In this document: piece by piece, positions 1 through 7,578 of the stretch
Position numbering within the stretch: the first letter of the stretch is position 1
How the letters are laid out: each line of letters begins with the position of its first letter
Source of the DNA: a virus
Length of the DNA: 32,739 nucleotides
Strand: one strand, 5' to 3'
Virus record (IMG/VR): IMGVR_UViG_3300010885_054874
Span: 1 to 32,739 of that record
Position numbers and translations under genes: made by a program
The notes under the pieces: model-generated
What the model saw: only the letters and a program-made list of their open reading frames with translations
Database searches by the model: none
What the model was told of the DNA's origin: nothing

Positions 1-123
1 TAACAGCGTTTAACATCAGGATATTCACTAATTATTCTTGAAATACCCACACAAATAGGGCTATCTGGTGATAAATTTGGTAAATAATTCCAGCCAGAGG
101 CTGTTATTTCCATTGGTAAATAA
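1..123. repeat. Terminal direct repeat, left copy (same as 32617-32739)
   Basis: Bases 1-123 are identical to 32617-32739. The gp10-like reading frame continues through the junction without a break, so joining the copies gives a circle of about 32,616 bp. The repeat may be an assembler overlap of a circular or permuted genome, or a true short terminal redundancy. The sequence alone cannot decide between them. Confidence 0.95.
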
Positions 124-863
124 AGAGATGAAAGAAAATAAATTTTATTAACTGAATTTATGATTGAATCCGTAGAAATAGCACCAAAATCAACCATAAA
201 ATTTGTATCTTTTTGAAATGGAGAGATATATATATTACTGCTTAAAGTAGGCTGCCATCTTTCAATGCCCGTTGAACCAAAAATATAAAAATTACTTTCT
301 AATTTTTCAAGTCCCATGCCAATGGAAAGATTGTTGTCAATTTGATTTTGATTTAATGGGTTATAAGAAATAGCATTATTAGGATTTGACCATATCCAAA
401 CCCCTGTTTTGCCATCTAGCCATATTGCAAAGCTATTAACAACAATCACAGAAACGGGATTTGTTATTTCAAAATTATTGGCAGCAGATAATTGTGTAAA
501 AACAGAAGTTTGCTGGTCATAAACATAACCATTTGTGCAATCTGAAATAACAATTTGATTTCTTAAATTTTCATCAATTTGAACAGGCAAATTACTGTCT
601 AAAATGTTTTTAATTAAAAATATTGCACCGCCGTAAGTAATATTTAAAATTTGATTTTTAGTAACTGCAAAATAAGAGCCGCCATTGTATTTTGTTTCAT
701 AAAAACCTCTAACACCTGACAAATTGGCAATTGAATCTAGCCCCGCTGTGCTGTATAGATTGCCGCTAGAGCCTACAAACATGTTTCTAATTGATGGAAA
801 CCCAAACCTGGTATTCCAATCGGGAACAGTGCCTGTGTTAATAGGTATAGGGGCAAAAGGCAT
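1..863 (-). CDS. P22 gp10-like tail hub / packaged-DNA stabilisation protein (N-terminal part)
   Basis: This is the 5' part of a gene that crosses the ends of the window and finishes at 32106. Joined through the repeat it encodes about 457 residues, close to P22 gp10 (472). The start is the ATG at 863-861, 8 bases below the portal stop, without a strong ribosome site. The N-terminus holds a GNLYSTAGL segment and the middle a GSTGIERWQ segment, which line up by eye with the LNSSGYLRSFPGI and GSSTIEYFS regions of P22 gp10. That family forms part of the tail tube below the portal and plugs the exit after packaging. The family call comes from remembered sequence, not a search. In P22 this gene lies after coat and gp4, whereas here it sits between portal and scaffold. 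Confidence 0.72.
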   Translation of the reverse strand, partial: MPFAPIPINTGTVPDWNTRFGFPSIRNMFVGSSGNLYSTAGLDSIANLSGVRGFYETKYNGGSYFAVTKNQILNITYGGAIFLIKNILDSNLPVQIDENLRNQIVISDCTNGYVYDQQTSVFTQLSAANNFEITNPVSVIVVNSFAIWLDGKTGVWIWSNPNNAISYNPLNQNQIDNNLSIGMGLEKLESNFYIFGSTGIERWQPTLSSNIYISPFQKDTNFMVDFGAISTDSIINSVNKIYFLSSLYLPMEITASGWNYLPNLSPDSPICVGISRIISEYPDVKRC

Positions 864-870
864 TTTTAAA

Positions 871-3090
871 TTATTGGCTTAATGGTTGTTGTTGTGCTTG
901 CTCAGGTTGAGGCGGTTCTGGAGGTTGACTTTGTTGATTATTTTGAGCCATTTGATTTATTTGTTGTCTTTGAGCTGCCGCAGCAACTGGGTTTTGAATA
1001 GAATCAGCAGCCGCTTTAATTGTTGAATCAATAATTGAATTTGTTACATTTAATTCATGTTGAGCTTGTCCTAGCATTTGTTGATTAGTGGCTTTTGTTA
1101 AATCAACTGAAGCTTTTAATGTTGCTTCTTGTGCTTTTGCAATAGCTTCGTATCGATCTGTTTCTGCTCGATAACCATCAACGGCAGCTTTGGCTGTTTC
1201 AGCATCTGCCAATACTTGATTAGCTTTTGCTTCGGGGTCAGTTTGAGCTTGCATTTGCGCTTGAGCTTGAGCCATTTGCATTTGACTTTGCATTGCTGCT
1301 TGTTGCTGTTGAGATTTTTTATTTAAATAAGTTTCTAGGCTTATTTTTCCGTTTGAATAATCTATTAAATCTTGGTCCATATCAGCAGATAAACGCATTT
1401 CAAATTCTTTGGCGTTTGAAATATTAAGATTTTTAGAGAAGATGTCTTTTGTTTTTTCAAAGTCTGGCGTTCTGGGTGCGGAGTAATACGCCATTAAGTT
1501 TTGTAGCGTAATACGTTTTTGTTGTTCGCCAGAAGGCCCTACTGAAACTTCGTAAAGGAAGCAATTAGAAATAAAACGCATATCATTTAAAATTTTTCCG
1601 CTTTCAAGCTCTTTATTTACACCAATATGAATGGTTGAACCGTCTTGTTGTTTAATTGGTATTAAACGTGTTTCTGTAATAATTTTAGGAATTACAGTTT
1701 GATTAAATTTACAAATTGTTTCTAAAAATGTTAATTGAGCAGACAGCATATAAACTGAATTTTCACTTAACGAAGTATTTTCTGAAAAAGTTTCCATTGC
1801 TTTTCCAGATACAATCACCCTACCCCCTTGTTGCGTATCTATAAAAGAACCGCCTAAATCTTCAATTTGAACTTTACCAAGCTTTACAGATTCCAGCATA
1901 GAAATAGGTATTTCTGGGGCTGGTATAATAATGGGGTCGCGTCCAGAGCCTGTACCATCTCTGTTTTCTCCGAGCAAAATAGCTCCATCACGTGTGCTAA
2001 TTTCATTAGCCGTTTCAATTTGTTCGTCTGTTGATAAGTGTGAAGGAGTTAATAAAAATTTAGTGGCAGAAGACTTTTTAAGCATTGTGCCAAGTTGAGC
2101 CACACCTAAATTTAAAAACTTTTGAGCGTCTTCAAAACGATAAGTAAATGGATAAGTTATTTCCCCGGTTTTGCTCCATCTTGTTTGCATGTTATGGTAG
2201 AGCAAGGGCAAATCTTCAAAAGGTGTTTTTACACAATCAATATATTTGTGTTTGTTAATAATTAAAGAGTAATAAATACAATCTTTTGTACTACTTTTTG
2301 TTTTTGCGTCTGCATAATTTTCATAATAAATTTTGTCATCATCAGATAAGCAATCTAAACGCTTATAAGAACCACCTTCTATCATAACGTAATCAATTAA
2401 TTCTTTTTTTCTAAACCAGCATCGAATTATTTCGTTATTTTCTTTTAAGTCAAATTTAATAGGATTAATATCTGGGTATGCATTCACAAGTTCATCATAA
2501 GATGATTTTATTTTTATACCGCAATAAAGACCATCTTCTTTGTTTGGGTTTTTAGCTGATTTATCCCAAAATGCAATAGTTGGATCTTCGTAAAATGTAA
2601 GTGTAGGTATTTTATTAAGGGTTTTATTATCTTCGTAATTTATTCCATATTCTACAAAAGCATAACCAAATTGAGCGCATTTAATCCAAGCCATTAAAGC
2701 GGCTTTAGATTGTTCATTAAAAAAATGACGCATTAACATACGAGCAGAATTTAATTCTGATTCGTCTGTAAATTGTTCGTTAATTGGAGATAAATCTAAA
2801 TTAAAGTCATATTTAAGATAAGCACTAATAAGTTTATCAAGTAAAGCTATAAGATAATTAATTGTCAGGCATTCTTTGTCATTAACTTTTCTATTAGAAG
2901 ATACTTGGCTGTCCCATTGTTTAAAATGAATTGCAAAATCAATGGCATCATGACCGCGAAGATTGTTTGATGCAAAATCGGACGCCCAAGAATCTGCCAT
3001 TTCTTCAATTTCTTTAACTTCTGGATTAAAAGAAATTGAATTTTTATTGTAAGCTTTTTTAGAGCGTCCTTGCCCTTTAGCTTTATTCAT
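871..3090 (-). CDS. Portal protein, P22 gp1-like
   Basis: 739 residues, close to P22 portal (725). The portal is the dodecameric ring at one capsid vertex through which the terminase pumps DNA. The body (residues about 30-560) has the acidic, aromatic-rich character of P22-type portals. Residues about 590-690 are a long Gln/Ala-rich helical stretch with runs such as QQQQAAMQSQMQMAQAQAQ, as expected for the C-terminal barrel that reaches into the capsid, and the last 40 residues are Gln/Pro-rich. The ATG (3090) shares its first base with the stop codon of the upstream gene, so translation is probably coupled. The large terminase lies upstream and the gp10-like gene downstream, which supports the assignment. 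Confidence 0.85.
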   Translation of the reverse strand: MNKAKGQGRSKKAYNKNSISFNPEVKEIEEMADSWASDFASNNLRGHDAIDFAIHFKQWDSQVSSNRKVNDKECLTINYLIALLDKLISAYLKYDFNLDLSPINEQFTDESELNSARMLMRHFFNEQSKAALMAWIKCAQFGYAFVEYGINYEDNKTLNKIPTLTFYEDPTIAFWDKSAKNPNKEDGLYCGIKIKSSYDELVNAYPDINPIKFDLKENNEIIRCWFRKKELIDYVMIEGGSYKRLDCLSDDDKIYYENYADAKTKSSTKDCIYYSLIINKHKYIDCVKTPFEDLPLLYHNMQTRWSKTGEITYPFTYRFEDAQKFLNLGVAQLGTMLKKSSATKFLLTPSHLSTDEQIETANEISTRDGAILLGENRDGTGSGRDPIIIPAPEIPISMLESVKLGKVQIEDLGGSFIDTQQGGRVIVSGKAMETFSENTSLSENSVYMLSAQLTFLETICKFNQTVIPKIITETRLIPIKQQDGSTIHIGVNKELESGKILNDMRFISNCFLYEVSVGPSGEQQKRITLQNLMAYYSAPRTPDFEKTKDIFSKNLNISNAKEFEMRLSADMDQDLIDYSNGKISLETYLNKKSQQQQAAMQSQMQMAQAQAQMQAQTDPEAKANQVLADAETAKAAVDGYRAETDRYEAIAKAQEATLKASVDLTKATNQQMLGQAQHELNVTNSIIDSTIKAAADSIQNPVAAAAQRQQINQMAQNNQQSQPPEPPQPEQAQQQPLSQ

Positions 3091-3665
3091 TACTTAATAA
3101 GATGTCTGTCCATGTTACAAGAGTGATTTATTTTAGTTGGCGGTTGATTGCCAACTTCTCGGCAAACTTTTTTAAAATCATAATTAATTACGCCCTGCCC
3201 TTGCGTCCTAATAATTGCATGTATTTGTCTGTCGGTAAAATTGCGATGTTCATCAGTTAAAATGACGCGAGCAGGTGCGTAAGGGTCGCGTGAATTTATA
3301 ATTTTACGAACAAATCTTACATCAATACCCATTTTGCGCAAACGTCTTAAAAAATCTAAGTCGGTAATTTCAGTATTACCGCCCCATTTTTTTATTTCAA
3401 AATCGGAATCAGCTTTATTGGCTGAACCATCTTGTATCATAGACACTGTTCCGTTTTTAAGAGCTAAACTTAACTTTTCTAAGGAGTCATCTTTGTCATA
3501 CGGTATTTGAAGCAAGTCTAAAGATTCTATAATTGAAATTTTTGCAACATCATGACTTTCATTTTTTAATTCTGATTTTTTATCAAAATTTAATTGACTT
3601 GTTTTTTCTTCTTTAATATCGTCAATATAATCTTCCGCCACATTGCTTTTTTTTGGTCGTCCCAT
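3090..3665 (-). CDS. Conserved-looking late protein of unknown function (191 aa)
   Basis: I do not recognise the family. The N-terminal 70 residues are charged and probably flexible, opening with MGRPKKS, a short basic motif typical of phage structural or DNA-contact proteins. The C-terminal half (about 90-175) looks folded and contains DLDFLRRLRKMGIDVRFVRKI and a DEHRNFTDRQIHAII segment rich in Arg and His. Start and stop codons overlap the neighbouring genes by one base on each side, so it is translationally coupled between an 87-residue gene and the portal. Its position in the packaging block suggests a role in head assembly or packaging, but this is position-based inference only. Confidence 0.7.
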   Translation of the reverse strand: MGRPKKSNVAEDYIDDIKEEKTSQLNFDKKSELKNESHDVAKISIIESLDLLQIPYDKDDSLEKLSLALKNGTVSMIQDGSANKADSDFEIKKWGGNTEITDLDFLRRLRKMGIDVRFVRKIINSRDPYAPARVILTDEHRNFTDRQIHAIIRTQGQGVINYDFKKVCREVGNQPPTKINHSCNMDRHLIK

Positions 3666-3928
3666 TAGTTAGCCTCTCTTAATGTTTGTTTTTCTTTTAC
3701 TTCGCATTCTTTCGCATCGCATTCTTTAGAAGCGAATAAATTAGTAATAGGAGGCACTTCAACGCCAGCTTTTTTTAAAAAATAAGAATGAATAGTCATG
3801 CCAATAACATTTCGAATGGCCGGATAAAGAATAGTATCTACTGCAAAAACAACATCATCCATTAATTCTTTTTGTTTAACTTTAAATGATTTTACTTCTC
3901 CACTTTCTTTAACTTCGTTTTCTTCCAT
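3665..3928 (-). CDS. Small late protein of unknown function (87 aa)
   Basis: The start chosen is the ATG at 3928, because AAAAAGGAGAAGACATC lies just upstream. A longer in-frame reading from 4051 exists, but its extra 41 residues overlap a better supported 51-residue gene in another frame. The protein is charged at both ends, with a central hydrophobic helix (about residues 23-55, including FAVDTILYPAIRNVIGMTI) that might be amphipathic or membrane-associated. Two cysteines lie near the C-terminus in KECDAKECEVKEK. Function unknown. Confidence 0.65.
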   Translation of the reverse strand: MEENEVKESGEVKSFKVKQKELMDDVVFAVDTILYPAIRNVIGMTIHSYFLKKAGVEVPPITNLFASKECDAKECEVKEKQTLREAN

Positions 3929-3944
3929 GATGTCTTCTCCTTTT

Positions 3945-4100
3945 TTATTTAACTTTTTTAAGCCTTGGATTTGATTTTTTAGCTTTTGCCGAAGCTTTAC
4001 GCGCCGCATTTGCCGCAATTGCGCCAGCCTCTTCTTTTGAGTAGCCTTCATTTTTGATTTTGTTTTGGACGGCTTTAAAACCTGGATGCGCTTTTGGCAT
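3945..4100 (-). CDS. Small basic phage protein (51 aa)
   Basis: Reads MPKAHPGFKAVQNKIKNEGY and ends in a Lys/Ala/Arg-rich tail with NPRLKKVK. The HPGFKAVQ opening and NP-x-L-K-x-V ending recur in small proteins next to terminase and portal genes in many phages, which I recognise as a pattern without knowing the function. The ATG at 4100 shares a base with the stop of the upstream 36-residue gene, so translation is coupled. The high basic charge suggests contact with nucleic acid or an acidic virion partner. Confidence 0.62.
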   Translation of the reverse strand: MPKAHPGFKAVQNKIKNEGYSKEEAGAIAANAARKASAKAKKSNPRLKKVK

Positions 4101-4210
4101 TATTTGCGTTTTTTAATTTTTGCAATTTGTTTTTTTGCATCTTTCATTTCTTTCATTTCTTCCTTGATATCTTCTGATTTATAACTTTTTTTCATGGTTT
4201 TTTTTTGCAT
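4100..4210 (-). CDS. Very small Lys-rich protein (36 aa)
   Basis: A 36-codon frame with a strong upstream CAGGAGG and 8-nt spacing to the ATG at 4210. It reads MQKKTMKKSYKSEDIKEE and continues as a charged Lys/Glu helix to a KIKKRK end, with no hydrophobic segment. It lies between the large terminase stop (4239) and the 51-residue gene, whose ATG overlaps its TAA. The strong ribosome site and the overlap argue for a real gene. Function unknown. Confidence 0.55.
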   Translation of the reverse strand: MQKKTMKKSYKSEDIKEEMKEMKDAKKQIAKIKKRK

Positions 4211-4238
4211 TTTATTCTAACCTCCTGTTAGATATATT

Positions 4239-5666
4239 TTAGATATATTTAGGTTTTAAAGTTTTTGTAACCCCTGTTTGTGAACGCTCTCGCGACGCAA
4301 ACTCTTCTCTTGGGTTGCTAAAGAATATATCAATCATATCAAATACGCAATCAGCTTGGTCATCATGGTCGTGTTTCATGCTTGCGTCAAAAGCTACCAT
4401 TTCATTTGTAAACTCTACAAAATAATCTGCCAACGGATTTAAATAAATGTATCCACCAGAAATAAAAGGCTTTGAAGCCCAAGCCCTGGTGTATTTATCA
4501 ATACCCCTTTGTACCGCGTGAATGGGGGTTTTTACGTCTTTGCGGCACACTTGTATTAACGGCGTACCTGCCGATTTGTCCTCAACATAGATTTTGCTTA
4601 AGTCTGGATGTTTTGTTGCAATTGCTACAAACATAGTTACCAACATATCAAATTCAACTTTGTCTCTAAACTGCTCAATAAGATACGCTTTATTTTGATA
4701 AAGACCCCACACCTGCATAACGCTGTAATCGTGTACTTGTTTTATTTTGTGAGCGGTATCAACCGTCATTATTTTAGCTTCGTAGTATGGCGGCGGTGTT
4801 GTAAACAGCTCAAAATCTGTACGCTTAAACATTTTACCGGCTCGTTTGACGTTCCAGTTTCCGTAGAGCAGAGCTTGAGTTTCTGCGTCTCCCGCCATTT
4901 TTAGGCTGGCTATATAATCTGCCGTGTTGCGATACTTGTTATCTGCTAATGAGCCATAAATAAACGTGTAGCTATGGCAGTCTGTGTCTGCATCAAACCC
5001 AAAAGCTTTAGCTAATATCTGCGGATTACCGCCAAAATAAAACTCATCTCCTTTGCTTGCAAAGTATCTAATAACGCCACGTTTAAAGTGGTCGGGTGTG
5101 CCATCTTCTTTCAAGTACCATTCAACAAATTTTTTGACCCACGAATCCGGGTCTGGGTTACAACTAGCTAAGATTTGGCAGGGGTAATTGGCGGGAAGTC
5201 CTGGGCCTGGGCGGTTACGAGTAAATAAGTAGCGGAATTGTTTTTCTGTGAAATGAGTTAGCTCGTCAAATTTTAAAAGCGGTATCTGGTCGCCCTGATG
5301 ACTGTATACGTCATTTTCTGATTCTAGGCCTTCGTATGTTTCAATCGCGCCGCTCTTAAAAACCCATTTTGATTCTGCTATTTTAAATTCCGCGCCCAAT
5401 GGTTGAAATATGTCACGTGCTGTATCAATCGTGCCGCCCGCTTGCTTGTGCTCTTTTAAATGGCGTCTAAACGTTGCCGCCGCAAATCCTGGCGTATTAT
5501 AACCGCGCAAAGTAGCCAAAGCCATGCCGTAGGTTTTGCCTGCTCCCGCCGCGCCGCCGTAGATTGTAAACTTGGCAGGCGATGCTAAAAACATTGTTTG
5601 ACCGCCTGGCTGAGGCATTAGTAATTTTTGAGCTGATGCTATTATTTTTTTTTGGTTGTCATCCAT
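4239..5666 (-). CDS. terL: Terminase large subunit (ATPase-nuclease packaging motor)
   Basis: 475 residues with every expected motif. The Walker A motif is GGAAGAGKT (about residues 37-45), Walker B is LLKFDE (130-135), and a coupling-like SCNP follows at 168-171. The C-terminal RNase H-like nuclease carries acidic residues in TVDTAHK (D303), YVEDKSAGT (E362/D363) and HDHDDQADCVFD (D435-D439). The enzyme cuts concatemeric phage DNA and drives it into the procapsid through the portal. It follows the GroES-like gene by 12 bases in the same operon, with the small subunit just beyond. The full length and intact residues indicate an active enzyme. Confidence 0.96.
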   Translation of the reverse strand: MDDNQKKIIASAQKLLMPQPGGQTMFLASPAKFTIYGGAAGAGKTYGMALATLRGYNTPGFAAATFRRHLKEHKQAGGTIDTARDIFQPLGAEFKIAESKWVFKSGAIETYEGLESENDVYSHQGDQIPLLKFDELTHFTEKQFRYLFTRNRPGPGLPANYPCQILASCNPDPDSWVKKFVEWYLKEDGTPDHFKRGVIRYFASKGDEFYFGGNPQILAKAFGFDADTDCHSYTFIYGSLADNKYRNTADYIASLKMAGDAETQALLYGNWNVKRAGKMFKRTDFELFTTPPPYYEAKIMTVDTAHKIKQVHDYSVMQVWGLYQNKAYLIEQFRDKVEFDMLVTMFVAIATKHPDLSKIYVEDKSAGTPLIQVCRKDVKTPIHAVQRGIDKYTRAWASKPFISGGYIYLNPLADYFVEFTNEMVAFDASMKHDHDDQADCVFDMIDIFFSNPREEFASRERSQTGVTKTLKPKYI

Positions 5667-5678
5667 GACGTTAGATTG

Positions 5679-5978
5679 CTAGTCAGTCACAGTCATTAGT
5701 AAGTCTGTCTCAGCTATGACCCTGACATAATCCCCAATCTTTGCTTTGTCTACTGTTGCTATATCAATTCCCGCATTTTTGGATATGTACACGTAATCGC
5801 CCACTGTAACGTTTAACGTTACATCACTACCGATTGCTAAAACTATGCACTTTAAGACTTTACCGGGATTGATTAAATCACTTTTAACGCTGTCTGGGAT
5901 TGCGATTGTTGTTTTTGATGCGTCACTATAATCTGCTTTAACGATTATCTTTTTGCCGTATGTTTTGTAATTTTTCAT
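5679..5978 (-). CDS. GroES-like co-chaperonin
   Basis: About 99 residues, against 97 for E. coli GroES. Like GroES it opens with a short strand ending in K-I-I-V-K. It then has a polar, mobile-loop-like stretch, the segment GKVLKCIVLAIGSDV (compare GEVLAVGNG), VTVGDYVYI (compare VKVGDIVIF) and a C-terminal YVRVIAETDLLMTV (compare VLIMSESDILAIV). The start at 5978 best matches the GroES N-terminus, while an in-frame ATG at 5990 abuts the GGGGG with no spacing. Phage co-chaperonins such as T4 gp31 adapt host GroEL to fold the coat protein. Placement between the two terminase subunits points to capsid or terminase folding. The similarity is judged by eye. Confidence 0.8.
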   Translation of the reverse strand: MKNYKTYGKKIIVKADYSDASKTTIAIPDSVKSDLINPGKVLKCIVLAIGSDVTLNVTVGDYVYISKNAGIDIATVDKAKIGDYVRVIAETDLLMTVTD

Positions 5979-5994
5979 ATTTTTAGTCATCCCC

Positions 5995-6420
5995 CTATTG
6001 TGTTTGTTGTGTTATAAGTTCGCCATTTAAAATCCTGTAATCCTCTAGCTTGTTACTTGGCAATACTACAACTGTATTGTTATTTGTTGTTTGATTAATC
6101 TCAGGTTGAGCCAAAAATCCCAACATCCGATTTACTTCTTTAATTGCGCTTATCCTGTCTTTTGCTTCATAATCCATTTTATTGACAACAATATCCCACA
6201 GATGCACAAGTACATCATTTTGTGTTATGACAAGATTACTCATAACCCTTTCTTTGGCTTTTTGTATTTTTGTTCTGACCTCTTTTTTTTTAAGCCATCT
6301 GCTAGCGTAGACGCTGGCTTGCTTTTCTTCGATTCCCGCGTCTATTGCCGCTAACCGCGGCTTGCCGCCGTTGCTTATGTAAGCTGCTATAAACTTATTT
6401 ACTTGTAAATCCGCCTGCAT
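5995..6420 (-). CDS. terS: Terminase small subunit
   Basis: 141 residues. The N-terminal half has the Terminase_2-type pattern: FIAAYISNGGKPRLAAIDAG, then ASVYASRWLKKKEVRTKI, the helix-turn-helix that selects phage DNA. The middle is helical and fits the oligomerisation region. The C-terminal 40 residues are Asn/Thr/Gln-rich and probably flexible, as in tails that contact the large subunit. The ATG shares a base with the stop of the upstream 90-residue gene. It lies just upstream of the co-chaperonin and the large subunit in one operon. Confidence 0.88.
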   Translation of the reverse strand: MQADLQVNKFIAAYISNGGKPRLAAIDAGIEEKQASVYASRWLKKKEVRTKIQKAKERVMSNLVITQNDVLVHLWDIVVNKMDYEAKDRISAIKEVNRMLGFLAQPEINQTTNNNTVVVLPSNKLEDYRILNGELITQQTQ

Positions 6421-6692
6421 TAATCTATCAATCCCGCGCGTTTAATAACGTCGCGTATCCAATCCGGGTCAACGCCTGCCAGTTGCATCAAATGCATTGG
6501 CCCATTCAAAAATTTTAGGGCGCTGTTACGGTGTAATCTGCTACTTAAATCAATTAACGCAACACGCAGCGCGGCTGTCCACATTGCACCCTCAGGGGAT
6601 TTGACAAAATGGGGCCCAATTTTTTTAATCACCGCGCTAATTAATAAAGTTTTAGGTTGTTTTTGGGGTTTTTTACGTTTTTTTGGCCACAT
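6420..6692 (-). CDS. Conserved phage protein beside terminase (90 aa)
   Basis: First gene of the leftward late operon. After a basic N-terminus (PKKRKKPQKQPK) it has a helical body ending in AGVDPDWIRDVIKRAGL. Small proteins with an A-L-x-D region, a single-residue-rich middle and a final 'GVDP-x-W-x-R' helix are common next to terminase genes in phages, but I know no proven role. The start at 6692 has no good ribosome site, so initiation may be weak or start elsewhere. It overlaps the small terminase gene by one base. Confidence 0.65.
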   Translation of the reverse strand: MWPKKRKKPQKQPKTLLISAVIKKIGPHFVKSPEGAMWTAALRVALIDLSSRLHRNSALKFLNGPMHLMQLAGVDPDWIRDVIKRAGLID

Positions 6693-6803
6693 TTAATGTC
6701 GTATAGATTAAATATAGATTAAATTTTGTCATATTGTATAGCGTCCTTGCTGCACAACATCCGAGCGGCAAGGATATATTATCAATTTTGTTAAGTCAAA
6801 AAA
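6693..6803 (-). promoter_or_regulatory. Probable late-operon leader with short direct and inverted repeats
   Basis: The 111 bases between the helix-turn-helix gene and the first late gene hold a tandem pair of TATAGATTAAA (about 6710-6731) next to the start codon. They also hold 6-bp arms CCTTGC / GCAAGG separated by 17 bases (about 6753-6781 on the plus strand). On the leftward strand TACAAT and TATACA resemble -10 boxes, but no convincing -35 is paired with them. The late promoter is therefore likely here but may need a phage activator. Confidence 0.4.
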
Positions 6804-6995
6804 TCAATCTTTTGATTTAACAAATAAATCTCGCTCCAGATTTTTAAAAATCCATGCGGAATTAAGTGGTACGCGTATTTTACCGCGTTCAATTTCTGAA
6901 ATTGAATTGACGCTTAAAAAGCCAAAATATTGTGTAAGTTCTCGCTGGGTCAACCCCAAAATTTTTCTTTTTTGCTGAAATTCTTTTTTTGTCAT
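6804..6995 (-). CDS. Small XRE/Cro-type helix-turn-helix regulator (63 aa)
   Basis: Residues about 5-58 form a compact helix-turn-helix of the Cro/C1 family: KILGLTQRELTQYFG, then SVNSISEIERGKIRVPLNSA. The T-Q-R-E-L helix and N-S-I-S-E-I-E-R-G recognition helix are typical. There is no protease or oligomerisation domain, so it resembles Cro or a minimal repressor. It points leftward, upstream of the late operon and divergent from the early operon at 7309, with a 10-bp dyad and 20-bp repeats between as candidate operators. The start is preceded only by AAAGAAA, so translation may be weak. It may set early against late expression, which is inference. Confidence 0.82.
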   Translation of the reverse strand: MTKKEFQQKRKILGLTQRELTQYFGFLSVNSISEIERGKIRVPLNSAWIFKNLERDLFVKSKD

Positions 6996-7026
6996 TTTCT
7001 TTAATTTTTCTTTAATTTTTCTTTAA
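6994..7026. repeat. Three 11-bp tandem repeats upstream of the regulator start
   Basis: The unit TTTTTCTTTAA occurs three times in tandem (6994-7004 with one mismatch, 7005-7015, 7016-7026), directly before the start codon of the leftward helix-turn-helix gene. It forms the 5' leader of that mRNA. Copy number could vary by slippage and change spacing to the promoter at 7032-7061. Confidence 0.8.
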
Positions 7027-7031
7027 TTTTT

Positions 7032-7061
7032 AGTATAGCACTAATATACAAGTAAAAGCAA
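7032..7061 (-). promoter_or_regulatory. Candidate leftward promoter for the regulator at 6804-6995
   Basis: On the minus strand TTGCTT (7061-7056), 18 bases, then TATACT (7037-7032). The -10 matches five of six consensus bases and the -35 three of six. The start would fall near 7025, just before the 11-bp repeats. The dyad at 7068-7092 lies right behind the -35 box. Confidence 0.45.
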
Positions 7062-7067
7062 CATGTC

Positions 7068-7092
7068 ACGATTAATGTTAAGCATTAATCGT
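7068..7092. promoter_or_regulatory. Perfect 10-bp inverted repeat, candidate operator
   Basis: ACGATTAATG, a 5-base spacer, then CATTAATCGT form a perfect dyad with no T-run on either side, so it is not a terminator. Its place between divergent promoters fits a dimeric repressor site, most simply for the helix-turn-helix protein at 6804-6995. The binding partner is inferred. Confidence 0.6.
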
Positions 7093-7170
7093 CGCAAATT
7101 GTCAAGCAAAAAATCACAAAAAATAACAGCTTAGTCTATATATATGTTGCACCCCACAACCCGCAAGCTA

Positions 7171-7229
7171 AAATAATTATAAAAAAGTAAAAATAATTAT
7201 AAAAAAGTAAAAATAATTATAAAAAGTAA
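7171..7229. repeat. Three 20-bp AT-rich tandem repeats
   Basis: AAATAATTATAAAAAAGTAA occurs at 7171-7190 and 7191-7210, and again with one A missing at 7211-7229. They end at the -35 of the putative early promoter (7230-7258). They may be an activator or repressor array, an AT-rich upstream element that binds polymerase, or iterons. The rest of the gap 6996-7308 is AT-rich with no other gene. Confidence 0.85.
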
Positions 7230-7258
7230 TTGCAATAACTAATTGTTACGTGTAATAT
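7230..7258 (+). promoter_or_regulatory. Candidate rightward early promoter
   Basis: TTGCAA (7230-7235), a 17-base spacer and TAATAT (7253-7258) lie about 50 bases before the first early gene and just after the three 20-bp A/T repeats. Each box matches four of six consensus bases. A-rich DNA upstream would help as an UP element. Confidence 0.45.
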
Positions 7259-7308
7259 ACACACATCGACAGCAATTAAGCTGCCGGTAATAAAAGGAGA
7301 TCAAAAAA

Positions 7309-7578
7309 ATGAGCAATTATTGTGTATTTAAAAATCGCGAAGTTAAAGAAATATCCTACGAAAAACTTAATAAACTAATTGAAGAAAAAAAAGTTGTTTT
7401 GGTTTACGGTCACGGAGAGGGTTACACATCGACCGCTGTGCATATATTTAATACGACGGGGGGAGCCGCAAAATTTGCAGAAAAAGATACCCGCGGCGAG
7501 TGCTATAGCATGTGGGATGAGCAATGGGCAGAAATAGCTACAAATAAATTTGACGTGTTTAAGGCTTGCAGATGTTAA
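7309..7578 (+). CDS. Early protein of unknown function (89 aa)
   Basis: First gene of the rightward early operon, with AAAAGGAGATC before the ATG. Residues 1-35 suggest two strands and a helix (YCVFKNREVKEISYEKLNKL, then VVLVYGHGEG). The GHGEG loop followed by TTGGAAKF looks like a small-molecule or surface loop, but I do not recognise a family. The end is CRC. First genes of early phage operons often disarm host defence or transcription. The position suggests this, but the sequence does not show it. Confidence 0.72.
   Translation: MSNYCVFKNREVKEISYEKLNKLIEEKKVVLVYGHGEGYTSTAVHIFNTTGGAAKFAEKDTRGECYSMWDEQWAEIATNKFDVFKACRC

Noticed and set aside
3929-4051. Longer start for the gene at 3665-3928
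   Set aside because: Its extra 41 basic residues overlap the better supported 51-residue gene, and the ATG at 3928 has AAAAAGGAG upstream.
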